Assembly: GCA_041687015.1 (NCBI GenBank)
Contig: JAWLCT010000014.1
Span: forward strand, 1 to 64,000
Reading direction: 5' to 3'
Origin: JALOAT01 sp041687015
GTDB lineage: Bacteria; Pseudomonadota; Gammaproteobacteria; Thiohalomonadales; Thiohalomonadaceae
DNA: 64,000 nucleotides
In this document: piece after piece, positions 51,110 through 60,582 of the stretch
Layout of the letters: each line of letters begins with the position of its first letter
How positions within the stretch are numbered: position 1 is the stretch's first letter
Notes under the pieces: generated by a model
The model's input: the letters and a program-made list of their open reading frames with translations, nothing else
Databases searched by the model: none
Told to the model about the DNA's origin: nothing
Translations under genes and position numbers: made by a program

Positions 51110-51700
51110 ATGAACGAGCCACTGAACGACGCAACACTGGACGTCCTTTTTCGCGATGCGCGTAGTTTCAGCTATTGGCTGGACAAGCCCGTGAGCGATG
51201 AGCAGTTGCGCGCGATCTACGCGTTGATGAAATGGGGTCCAACCAGCGCGAACAGTTCACCCGGTCGAATCGTATTCGTGAAAAGCGCCGAGGCCAAGGC
51301 GCGCCTGAAGCCCTGTCTCAGCGAAGGAAATGTGGCGAAGTCCATGGCCGCGCCGGTGGTCGCCATCATTGCGATGGACTTGGAATTTTATGAGCTTCTG
51401 CCCAGGCTGTTTCCACACACCGACGCGCGCGCCTGGTTTGCGGGCAAGCCCGAGGCCATCCGCAATACGGCATTCCGGAACAGCAGCCTGCAGGGGGCCT
51501 ACTTGATCATGGCTGCACGCAGCCTCGGTCTCGATTGTGGTCCCATGTCCGGTTTTGATGCGCAACGGCTTGATGAAACGTTTTTCCCGGACGGGCGCTG
51601 GAAGTCGAATTTCATTTGCGCCATCGGCTACGGTGACAAGAGCAGACTTCATCCCCGCGGCCCGCGACTGGCGTTCGAAGAGGCGTGCCGGATCGAATAA
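51110..51700 (+). CDS. Nitroreductase-family protein, RutE-like
   Basis: This is a 196-residue FMN-dependent reductase of the RutE/HadB type: LDVLFRDARSFSYWLDKPVSD, MKWGPTSANSSPGR, NSSLQGAYLIMAARSLGLDCGPMSGFD, and IGYGDKSRLHPRGPRL. RutE reduces malonic semialdehyde to 3-hydroxypropionate in uracil breakdown. No other rut gene is present, so it may act on other aldehydes or nitro compounds. ATG at 51110, with GGGGAG upstream. Confidence 0.88.
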   Translation: MNEPLNDATLDVLFRDARSFSYWLDKPVSDEQLRAIYALMKWGPTSANSSPGRIVFVKSAEAKARLKPCLSEGNVAKSMAAPVVAIIAMDLEFYELLPRLFPHTDARAWFAGKPEAIRNTAFRNSSLQGAYLIMAARSLGLDCGPMSGFDAQRLDETFFPDGRWKSNFICAIGYGDKSRLHPRGPRLAFEEACRIE

Positions 51701-51730
51701 CGGTCCGATGGAGGCTGGGCGACGACCGGG

Positions 51731-52645
51731 TCATTCGTCAGGGGGTTGCCAGGGCATGCGGTGTACCACCCGGATGGTCTGTGGGGTTTCCGGTTGCAAT
51801 GTGGTGTGTTCGATGCCGTAGGTATCGTGCAGCAAGCGATTGAGTGTGGCGAGGGTGTTCTGCCACTGGTGTAGATCATCAAGCACCACGTGTGCCGAGA
51901 GCGCCACCTTCCCCGACGACAATTCCCAGATGTGCAGGTCGTGCACCGACTCGACGTGTGCCACACGTGCCATGGCCAGTCCCACGCTGGGGAGATCGAT
52001 GTGCAGCGGCACCCCTTCCATCACCACATGCAGGCTCTCACGCACCAGATGCAGCGTGGAATAAAGGATCAGCAGACACACGAACACGGCCAGTATGGGA
52101 TCGATTGGCGTCCAGCCCGTGAAAAAGATCACTGCCCCGGCCGCGAGTGCCGCGACCGAACCGAGCAGATCGCCCATCACATGCAGCAGGGCGGCACGCA
52201 CGTTGAGCGTGCTTTCGCCGCGCGCGAGTAACCAGGCCACGAAGCCGTTGACCAGCAAGCCCGTACCGGCAACGAGCATCAACCCACCGGCACGTACGGA
52301 GGTCGGCGCATTGAGCCGTTCCCAGGCCTCGGCCGCAATCACCGCAATGACCACGAACATGAACAGCGCATTGATCATCGCCGCAACGACCTCGGCGCGC
52401 CCGAAGCCGTAAGAGTGCCGTTCGGAAGGCGGGCGCCTGGCGAGCCAGGCGGCGGTGGCCGCCAGTCCCAGGGCGAAAGCGTCGGTCAGCATATGCCCGG
52501 CATCACTCAACAGCGCAAGCGAACCGGACCACAATCCGCCGACGACCTCTACTGCGGCGTAGCCGAGTGTCAGCGCCAGCGCATAACGCAGCCGTTTGCG
52601 GCCGGCACTTGCATGCGAGTGATGGTGAGCGTGATCTGCCGACAT
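51731..52645 (-). CDS. Cation diffusion facilitator (CzcD/ZitB-like metal exporter)
   Basis: This is a 304-residue inner-membrane metal/proton antiporter with six helices. It has a His-rich N terminus (MSADHAHHHSHASAG), the metal-site helix ALLSDAGHMLTDAFAL (Asp/His site), a second site in LLHVMGDLLGSVAAL, and a cytoplasmic C-terminal domain with VHDLHIWELSSGKVALSAHV. The HxxxD/HxxxD pattern fits zinc and cadmium export. Start at 52643-52645. It converges with the nitroreductase gene. Confidence 0.95.
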   Translation of the reverse strand: MSADHAHHHSHASAGRKRLRYALALTLGYAAVEVVGGLWSGSLALLSDAGHMLTDAFALGLAATAAWLARRPPSERHSYGFGRAEVVAAMINALFMFVVIAVIAAEAWERLNAPTSVRAGGLMLVAGTGLLVNGFVAWLLARGESTLNVRAALLHVMGDLLGSVAALAAGAVIFFTGWTPIDPILAVFVCLLILYSTLHLVRESLHVVMEGVPLHIDLPSVGLAMARVAHVESVHDLHIWELSSGKVALSAHVVLDDLHQWQNTLATLNRLLHDTYGIEHTTLQPETPQTIRVVHRMPWQPPDE

Positions 52646-52714
52646 GACGAAAGTGTACCGCGCGTCAGTGCGCCCTTTCGAAACCGCTGCTGGCACGCGC
52701 TGTGCGGCAGTACA

Positions 52715-53191
52715 CTAGTCCGCTTTCCAGTGTCCCGATTTGCCGCCCGCTTTCTCCAGGAGTCGCACACCCTCCATGACCATGCCGCGATCGACTGCCT
52801 TGCACATGTCGTAGATGGTGAGCAGTGCAACCTGCACCGCCGTGAGCGCTTCCATTTCGACACCGGTATTCCCCACGGTTTCGGCGGTGACACGGCAGTG
52901 CACGGCCGACTGCGCGGGTTCCGGGGTGAGTGTCACCTCGACGTGGGTGAGAGCGATGGGGTGACACAGTGGGATCAGGTCTGCGGTGCGCTTCGCCGCC
53001 ATGATCCCGGCGATCCGCGCTACCCCCAGCACGTCACCCTTTTTATGGCTACCTTGTTGAATTAGAGACAAGGTTTCGGGGCGCATGATGATGCGGCCTT
53101 CCGCAATAGCGACACGCCGCGTGGCGGATTTGGCGCCGACGTCTACCATGTGGGCTTCGCCGGCACTGTTGAAATGGGTAAGTTCGGCCAT
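52715..53191 (-). CDS. moaC: Cyclic pyranopterin monophosphate synthase
   Basis: MoaC makes cyclic pyranopterin monophosphate in molybdenum cofactor synthesis. The 158-residue protein carries MVDVGAKSATRRVAIAEGRI, GIMAAKRTADLIPLCHPI, GVEMEALTAVQVALLTIYDM and the ending SGHWKAD, including the conserved catalytic Lys and His residues. It diverges from moaD across 71 bases. Confidence 0.96.
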   Translation of the reverse strand: MAELTHFNSAGEAHMVDVGAKSATRRVAIAEGRIIMRPETLSLIQQGSHKKGDVLGVARIAGIMAAKRTADLIPLCHPIALTHVEVTLTPEPAQSAVHCRVTAETVGNTGVEMEALTAVQVALLTIYDMCKAVDRGMVMEGVRLLEKAGGKSGHWKAD

Positions 53192-53262
53192 GGGTCCGCG
53201 TTGGTGGCAAGGGCGCTTCATGATAGGCTCGCCCGAAAATCGCTGCAAACCGGACCCAGCTC

Positions 53263-53502
53263 ATGGCGATCACAGTGAAATTCTTTGCCAGCCTGCGCGA
53301 GCGTGTCGGTGTGGAGATGACCACCCGCCCTTACCGCGATGGCCTGACGCCGGCGGATCTCTGGCGCGACGTGTTACCCGACACACCCATCCCGGGCAAT
53401 GTACTGGTTGCCGTGAACATGGATTACGCCACGCCCGATCGTGTGCTCACCGACGGCGACGAAGTGGCGTTCTTTCCGCCGGTGACCGGAGGGGCCGCGT
53501 GA
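53263..53502 (+). CDS. moaD: Molybdopterin synthase sulfur-carrier subunit with GGAA tail
   Basis: MoaD is a ubiquitin-like sulfur carrier whose C-terminal Gly-Gly is thiocarboxylated. The 79-residue protein begins MAITVKFFASLRERVGVEMT and ends DEVAFFPPVTGGAA: Gly76-Gly77 are followed by Ala78-Ala79. MoaD normally ends at Gly-Gly. The extra codons are part of the GGAGGGG sequence that acts as the ribosome binding site of moaE, whose start GTG overlaps this gene's stop (GTGA). A processing step or a different start of processing may be needed. Confidence 0.92.
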   Translation: MAITVKFFASLRERVGVEMTTRPYRDGLTPADLWRDVLPDTPIPGNVLVAVNMDYATPDRVLTDGDEVAFFPPVTGGAA

Positions 53503-53936
53503 AAATCGATGTGACGCCGGTACCTTTCGAGCCTTGGGCGCTTGTGCGCCTGCACGAGCAGGCGCTGGCCTCCCGGGCTAAAGTGGGTGCGTGTGCGGTT
53601 TTCGTGGGGACCATGCGCGATATCAATGAAGGCGACGAGGTGCGCGCCATGACCCTCGAACATTACCCGGGCATGACCGAACGCCACCTCACCCGCATTG
53701 CCGAAGAAGCAGAGCAGCGCTGGGGCTTGCAGGACGTGCTGGTAGTGCATCGGGTGGGACAATTGCTTCCGGCCGACCCCATCGTGTTGGTGGCAGTCTG
53801 GGCCGGTCATCGTCGCGAGGCCTTCGAGGCCTGCCGCTTCATCATGGAAGACCTGAAATCGAAAGCGCCGTTCTGGAAAAAGGAACAACTGGACGCGGGT
53901 GAACGTTGGGTCGAGCACAACACGCCTGGCCACTGA
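53499..53936 (+). CDS. moaE: Molybdopterin synthase catalytic subunit
   Basis: MoaE transfers sulfur from MoaD to precursor Z. The 145-residue protein shows CAVFVGTMRDINEGDEVRAMTLEHYPGM, VVHRVGQLLPADPIVLVAVWAGHR, and FIMEDLKSKAPFWKKEQL with the catalytic Lys, then WVEHN. It starts at a GTG that overlaps the moaD stop by 3 bases, so the two subunits are coupled in translation. Confidence 0.95.
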   Translation: MKIDVTPVPFEPWALVRLHEQALASRAKVGACAVFVGTMRDINEGDEVRAMTLEHYPGMTERHLTRIAEEAEQRWGLQDVLVVHRVGQLLPADPIVLVAVWAGHRREAFEACRFIMEDLKSKAPFWKKEQLDAGERWVEHNTPGH

Positions 53937-53951
53937 AAGGGAGCAAACGTT

Positions 53952-54347
53952 ATGACGCATCTCACCGAAGCGCAGCTCGCAGAGCTCAAGCAGGCGCTGC
54001 TGGATGCGCGCCAACAACTGCGCAATGAAATTCGCGACGAACTGATTCGCTCGGACGACGAGCGCTATGGCGACCTGGCGGGCCAGGTGCATGATCCCGC
54101 CGATGAATCGGTGGCCGATCTGCTGGTGGATACCAATATCGCGGCAGTGAGCCGCTACATTGCCGAGTTGCGTGAGATTGAGGCCGCCCTGGAGCGCATG
54201 GACATGGGTAGCTACGGCCTGTGTGAGGAGTGCGACGGAGAGATTCCGTATGAGCGCCTCAAAGTGCAGCCGGCGGCACGCCGCGATGTGGAGCACCAGG
54301 CCCGCCACGAGCAGGCCTTCGGCGAGGCCAAGAAACCGCGCATGTAA
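53952..54347 (+). CDS. DksA/TraR-family protein with a Cys-Cys/Asp-His zinc-finger position
   Basis: This is a 131-residue protein with an N-terminal coiled coil (about 1-85, carrying acidic residues) and a C-terminal DksA-type finger. The first pair is Cys91/Cys94 (CEEC); at the canonical distance the second pair is Asp112 and His115 (RRDVEHQ) where DksA has CxxC. Such proteins bind the RNA polymerase secondary channel and work with ppGpp. DksA variants lacking some Cys exist (for example DksA2 of Pseudomonas, which works without zinc). GGGAGC precedes the ATG, 15 bases after moaE. Terminator follows. Confidence 0.88.
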   Translation: MTHLTEAQLAELKQALLDARQQLRNEIRDELIRSDDERYGDLAGQVHDPADESVADLLVDTNIAAVSRYIAELREIEAALERMDMGSYGLCEECDGEIPYERLKVQPAARRDVEHQARHEQAFGEAKKPRM

Positions 54348-54361
54348 GGTGCTGTGCCGGT

Positions 54362-54398
54362 AAACGAAAAGGGGAGGCTCAGCCTCCCCTTTTCGTTT
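54362..54398. terminator. Bidirectional terminator between the DksA-like gene and ppa
   Basis: A perfect 18-base inverted repeat (AAACGAAAAGGGGAGGCT and its complement) around a single C, with A- and T-runs at the sides. It can end transcription from both sides. Confidence 0.92.
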
Positions 54399-54413
54399 CG
54401 GCACGCCTGCGGA

Positions 54414-54965
54414 TCAGAAGCAGGGCTTCTCGGGCGCCGCCTTGTAGCGTTCGATGCTCTGCAGGATTTCCTGCTTGGCCTCTTCCGCGCCGACCCAGCC
54501 GTCAATCTTCACCCACTTGCCTTGCTCCAGATCCTTGTAGTGCTCGAAGAAGTGCGCGATCTGGCTGAGCAGCAGCTTGGGCATGTCCTCGGGGCCCTTA
54601 ATGTGGGCATACATGCCGTTGGACAGCTTGTCGATGGGCACCGCGAGCACCTTGGCGTCGGTGCCGGACTCGTCGGTCATCTTGAGCATGGCCACGGCGC
54701 GGCAGCGCATCACCGAGCCGCTGATCACCGGAATGGGCGTGACCACCAGCACGTCCACCGGATCGCCGTCTTCGGACAGGGTATGCGGGATATAGCCGTA
54801 GTTGCACGGATAGTGCATGGCCGTGCCCATGAAGCGATCCACGAACATGGCCCCGGTCTCCTTGTCGACCTCGTATTTCACGGGGTCGCTGTGGGCCGGG
54901 ATCTCGATAATCACGTTGACGTCGTTCGGGACGTCCTTACCGGTGCTGACGCGGTCAAGGTTCAT
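54414..54965 (-). CDS. ppa: Inorganic pyrophosphatase (soluble)
   Basis: Ppa hydrolyses PPi. The 183-residue protein begins MNLDRVSTGKDVPNDVNVII and has the family I pattern: EIPAHSDPVKYEVDK, DGDPVDVLVV (metal-binding Asp cluster) and KDLEQGKWVKIDGW. It is read as one frame with hppA only because the 100-N gap leaves no stop; it is a separate gene starting at 54963-54965. Having a soluble pyrophosphatase beside a PPi-driven proton pump and a PPi-using kinase raises a question of how PPi is shared. Confidence 0.95.
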   Translation of the reverse strand: MNLDRVSTGKDVPNDVNVIIEIPAHSDPVKYEVDKETGAMFVDRFMGTAMHYPCNYGYIPHTLSEDGDPVDVLVVTPIPVISGSVMRCRAVAMLKMTDESGTDAKVLAVPIDKLSNGMYAHIKGPEDMPKLLLSQIAHFFEHYKDLEQGKWVKIDGWVGAEEAKQEILQSIERYKAAPEKPCF

Positions 54966-55059
54966 CGAAGTAAAGATGCTCCCAAGAGGGTTCGTTAGAA
55001 AAAGCTGGCAATTATAGCGAGACAGGGGCTGCGGGGCGAGGATCGCGGGCCTGGAGGGG

Positions 55060-55079
55060 GAGAAAAGCAGGAACCACGG
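55060..55079 (+). repeat. CACGGAG palindromic repeat, copy E, cut by an assembly gap
   Basis: The last 20 bases before the gap contain GAGAAAAGCAGGAACCACGG, the same lead-in as copies C and D. The repeat continues into the N-run, which probably reflects an unresolved hairpin between ppa and hppA. Confidence 0.7.
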
Positions 55080-55179
55080 NNNNNNNNNNNNNNNNNNNNN
55101 NNNNNNNNNNNNNNNNNNNNNNNNNNNNNNNNNNNNNNNNNNNNNNNNNNNNNNNNNNNNNNNNNNNNNNNNNNNNNNN
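55080..55179. other. Assembly gap (100 N)
   Basis: A run of exactly 100 N, a placeholder of unknown true length. It removes the end of hppA and the space before ppa. Confidence 0.99.
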
Positions 55180-57095
<1,916 letters not shown>

Positions 57096-57188
57096 ACTTC
57101 CTCCCATTTCGTCCTTTTGAACGTTTGTTGTGTCTTCTTCTCGTCAAGGCTCCGTGAACAGTGGGGCAAGCCCCTTACGTCTATCTGC

Positions 57189-58451
57189 TTACTTCTTCTC
57201 GAACGGCCCCAGCTTCTTCTCCACCATGATGTTCTTGAGTTTCACGTATTGGGGAAGTCCGTTCTTGTACGGTGGATAGTCCTCTCCTTTTATAAGCGGG
57301 GCAAGATACGTGCGACACGCGGCGGTAATCCCGAACCCATCCCGGGTGATGAAGCTGCGCGGTAACTTCTTCTCTTTATTGGCCACATCGCTCAATTTGG
57401 CCTCGCCGATGCTCCAACGGTAGGGCTGGTCCGATTTGCGGATGATGGCCGGCATGACCGCGTTTTTGCCGGCCAGCGCGAACTCCACCGCCGCCTTGCC
57501 CACGGCATAGGCCTGGGTCACGTCCGTGGCCGAGGCGATATGACGTGCGGCCCGCTGCAGATAGTCCGCCACCGCCCAGTGGTATTTCAGATTCAGGTGT
57601 TCGCGCACGATCCCGGCAATCACCGGCGCAACACCGCCCAATTGGGCATGGCCGAACGCATCGCGCATGCCGGTTTCGGAGAGGAAGCGCCCGTCTTTGC
57701 CGCGCACGCCTTCAGAGACGACCACGGCGCAATAACCGTGCTTCCTTACCGTGTCTTCCACCTTGGCCAGGAAGCGTTCCTGATCGAATTCCAACTCGGG
57801 GAACAGAATGATGTGCGGCGCATCACCCTCTTCTTCGGCTGCGAGCCCGGCCGCCGCGGCAATCCAGCCCGCGTGACGGCCCATCACTTCGAGCACGAAC
57901 ACCTTGGTCGAGGTGGCGGACATCGAGGCCACATCGAACCCCGCTTCGCGGATCGATACGGCAACGTACTTGGCAACGGACCCGAAACCCGGGCAGGTAT
58001 CGGTGATGGGCAGATCGTTGTCCACCGTCTTGGGGACGTGAATGGCCTGAACGGGATAGCCCAGACTGGACGCCAGCTGCGACACCTTCAGGCAGGTGTC
58101 CGCGGAATCGCCGCCACCGTTATAGAAGAAGTAGCCGATACGGTGTGCCCGAAACACCTCGATGAGGCGTTCGTATTCTGCACGGTTCTCCTCCAGTCCC
58201 TTGAGCTTGTAGCGGGCCGAACCGAAGGCGCCGGCAGGCGTGTGGCGCAGCCCGGCGATGGTACGGGCGGATTCCCGCGAGGTATCGATGAGGTCCTCAT
58301 GAAGCGCGCCAAGGATGCCGTTGCGCCCGGCATACAGCTTGCCGATGCGGTCCTTGCGCGCGCGCGCGGTCTCGATGACCCCGCACGCACTTGCATTGAT
58401 GACGGCAGTGACCCCGCCGGACTGCGCATAAAAGGCGTTCATCTTGGCCAT
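57189..58451 (-). CDS. pfp: PPi-dependent 6-phosphofructokinase
   Basis: This enzyme interconverts fructose 6-phosphate and fructose 1,6-bisphosphate using PPi, and is reversible. The 420-residue protein reads GGGDS (residues 112-116, with Asp115 in the position that excludes ATP) and PKTVDND with Lys141, both marks of PPi-using enzymes (ATP forms have GGDGS and PGTIDND). Further motifs: EVMGRHAGWIA and EGVRGKDG. In methanotrophs and sulfur-oxidising symbionts such enzymes also dephosphorylate sedoheptulose and fructose bisphosphates in the Calvin cycle and save energy as PPi. It precedes hppA, as in those organisms. Confidence 0.93.
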   Translation of the reverse strand: MAKMNAFYAQSGGVTAVINASACGVIETARARKDRIGKLYAGRNGILGALHEDLIDTSRESARTIAGLRHTPAGAFGSARYKLKGLEENRAEYERLIEVFRAHRIGYFFYNGGGDSADTCLKVSQLASSLGYPVQAIHVPKTVDNDLPITDTCPGFGSVAKYVAVSIREAGFDVASMSATSTKVFVLEVMGRHAGWIAAAAGLAAEEEGDAPHIILFPELEFDQERFLAKVEDTVRKHGYCAVVVSEGVRGKDGRFLSETGMRDAFGHAQLGGVAPVIAGIVREHLNLKYHWAVADYLQRAARHIASATDVTQAYAVGKAAVEFALAGKNAVMPAIIRKSDQPYRWSIGEAKLSDVANKEKKLPRSFITRDGFGITAACRTYLAPLIKGEDYPPYKNGLPQYVKLKNIMVEKKLGPFEKK

Positions 58452-58793
58452 GGTTCCCTTGCCTCCTCGCCGAGGGTGGAGATGCGCCCCGTCCGCGCGC
58501 GGACGGTCCGAACATCGCTACCTAACCACATTCCCGTGCGCCGAAATTACAATCATCCGTCCAATGCGAGACCGTGATCGCGTTCATCGCAAGTCATACG
58601 ACTTGCAGCTATAGACACGCTGCGTACTATGAGGCATCCTCGCACGCGCACTAATGCCGTAGCCTCATTGACTTGTTTGTGACTCTCAGATTAGCTTAAT
58701 CGCAATGTGCCTACCGTCGTCACAGGGCAGTTGCATTGAGCGGGCGACGGGATATCGGGAGCAAAAAATAGGGCACTTTGGAGAACACCGAAC
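58452..58793. other. Divergent intergenic region with palindrome, no gene
   Basis: Between pfp and adk I see no gene in 342 bases. It contains a palindrome GCAAGTC-ATAC-GACTTGC at 58589-58606, which looks like an operator for a dimeric regulator, and possible promoter boxes on the plus strand: TACTAT at 58625-58630 and TTGACT at 58668-58673 (the latter with a weak -10 TAGCTT at 58692). The adk ribosome binding site is GGAGA about 10 bases before the ATG. Confidence 0.5.
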
Positions 58794-60472
58794 ATGAGAA
58801 TCGTACTGCTCGGCGCACCGGGGTCCGGGAAAGGGACGCAGGCGAAGCTGCTGGTGGAGAAGTACAAGGTCCCACAGATCTCCACGGGTGATCTGCTGAG
58901 GGCGGCGGTGGCAGCAGGCACCCCCCTCGGATTGCGGGCCAAGGAAGCCATGGATGCGGGCCAGTTGGTCAGCGATGAGATCGTCCTCGGCATCATCCGC
59001 GAACGCCTCGCCGAACCGGACGCCAACAACGGGTTCATCCTCGACGGATTTCCCCGCAACATTCCCCAGGCCGAAGCCCTCGACGCCATGCTGCAGTCGG
59101 TGGGCATGCCGCTCCAGGCCGCCATCCTTATCGATGTGGACTTCGATGTCCTCATGCAGCGCCTGACCGGGCGTCGTACCTGCGCCTCCTGCGGGCAGGT
59201 CTACAACATCTACACGTCGCCGCCGCAGCTGGATGACCGCTGCGACAAATGCGGAGGCGACCTGCGCCACCGCGCGGACGACAACGAGGAAACCATCGGC
59301 AACCGTCTGCGGGTCTACACCGCCCAGACCGCCCCGCTGGTCGAATATTTCCGCTCCCAAGGCAAACTCCATACCGTCGATGGTGTGGGCGAAATCGATG
59401 ACATCTTCGCGCAAGTCGATGCCATCGTCGCCTCACTGCCCGCCGGCCTTGCGGAGCCGCAACCGGCTGAACCGAAGGTGCCGACCGTGAAGAAGGCAGC
59501 TGCGGTGAAGAAGACCACACCTGAGAAGAAGCCAGAGGAGAAAGCAAAGGTGAGCAACGTGGGCGCGGGTGAAGAAATGGCTGCCACGGCCGAGCAGGCC
59601 CAGGCCGCCGAAACGAAGGCAGTCGCCAAAAAGGCGCCTGCCAAACGCAAGGCGAAAAAGGCGGCTCCCAAGAAGGCGGCGGCTGCCAAGAAAGCAGCAC
59701 CGAAGAAGGGTGCCGTGAAGAAGGCGGCTGCCAAGAAGGCAGCGCCCAAGAAGAAGGCGGCTGCGAAGAAGGCGGCACCGAAGAAGGCCGCCGCCAAGAA
59801 GGCAGCACCGAAAAAAGCTGTGAAGAAGGCTGCACCGAAGAAGGCCGTGAAGAAGAAGGTCGCTGCCAAGAAAGCCGCGCCGAAGAAGGCTGCACCGAAA
59901 AAGGCCGTGAAGAAGAAGGTCGCTGCCAAAAAAGCCGCACCGAAGAAGGCCGCACCGAAGAAGGCCGNNNNNNNNNNNNNNNNNNNNNNNNNNNNNNNNN
60001 NNNNNNNNNNNNNNNNNNNNNNNNNNNNNNNNNNNNNNNNNNNNNNNNNNNNNNNNNNNNNNNNNNNGCCGCACCGAAGAAGGCCGCACCGAAGAAGGCC
60101 GTGAAGAAGAAGGTCGCTGCCAAGAAAGCCGCACCGAAGCGGGCTGCTGCCAAGAAAGCTGCACCGAAGCGGGCTGCTGCCAAGAAGGCTGCACCGAAGC
60201 GGGCTGCTGCCAAGAAAGCCGCACCGAAGCGGGCTGCTGCCAAGAAAGCCGCGCCAAAGCGGGCTGCTGCCAAGAAGGCCGCACCGAAGCGGGCTGCTGC
60301 CAAGAAGGCCGCACCGAAGCGGGCTGCTGCCAAGAAAGCCGCGCCGAAGCGGGCTGCTGCCAAGAAAGCCGCACCGAAGCGGGCTGCTGCCAAGAAGGCC
60401 GCACCGAAGAAGGCGCCTGCCAAGCGTGCTGTTGCGAAGAAGGCTGTCGCCAAGGCTGCCAAGCGCCGCTGA
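58794..60472 (+). CDS. adk: Adenylate kinase fused to a long histone H1-like Lys/Ala/Pro tail (interrupted by gap)
   Basis: Residues 1-215 are a complete adenylate kinase (2 ADP to ATP + AMP): P-loop GAPGSGKGT (7-15), ISTGDLLR, DGFPRN (84-89), and a zinc-type LID with Cys130, Cys133, Cys150, Cys153. With no stop, the frame goes on through a linker into KKAAPKK/AAKKAAPKR repeats: 170 residues before the gap (222-391) and 134 after it (60068-60469), so at least 525 in all. The stretch before the gap ends one base into a codon and the part after starts at a codon boundary, so the true gap length must be 2 modulo 3; 100 N breaks the frame artificially. Internal starts GTG 59550 (AGAGGAG upstream) and ATG 59577 could also make the tail alone. 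Confidence 0.85.
59968..60067. other. Assembly gap (100 N) inside the repetitive tail
   Basis: Exactly 100 N, flanked on both sides by the same AAPKKA-coding sequence, so the assembler failed in a repeat. The real length is unknown. Confidence 0.99.
60121..60420 (+). repeat. 30-bp tandem repeat, about ten units, coding AKKAAPKRAA
   Basis: Units beginning CAAGAAAGCCGCACCGAAGC recur every 30 bases with only silent or near-silent changes (AAA/AAG, GCC/GCT, GCA/GCG); the tenth unit (60391-60420) diverges. Before the gap the tail has a looser repeat of about 60 bases (KKVAAKKAAPKKAAPKKAVK). Confidence 0.93.
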
Positions 60473-60582
60473 ATGACGCTTGGCCATACCCCGCTCGCAC
60501 GTGGGCGGGGTGGCATCTCCGGGGGCGGGTCAGACAGCCCGCCCGGCCTGCTCTCCTGCAGGTCAGCGTTTCCTCGGGTGGG

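Noticed and set aside
58794..60104. Adk frame continuing past the gap as PHRRRPHRRRP
   Set aside because: That ending is the +1 shifted reading of the AAPKKA repeat; the correct frame after the gap is the one ending at 60472.
60478..60515. Terminator after the adk tail
   Set aside because: There is an imperfect ACCCCGC/GCGGGGT stem but no T-run, so I do not call it.
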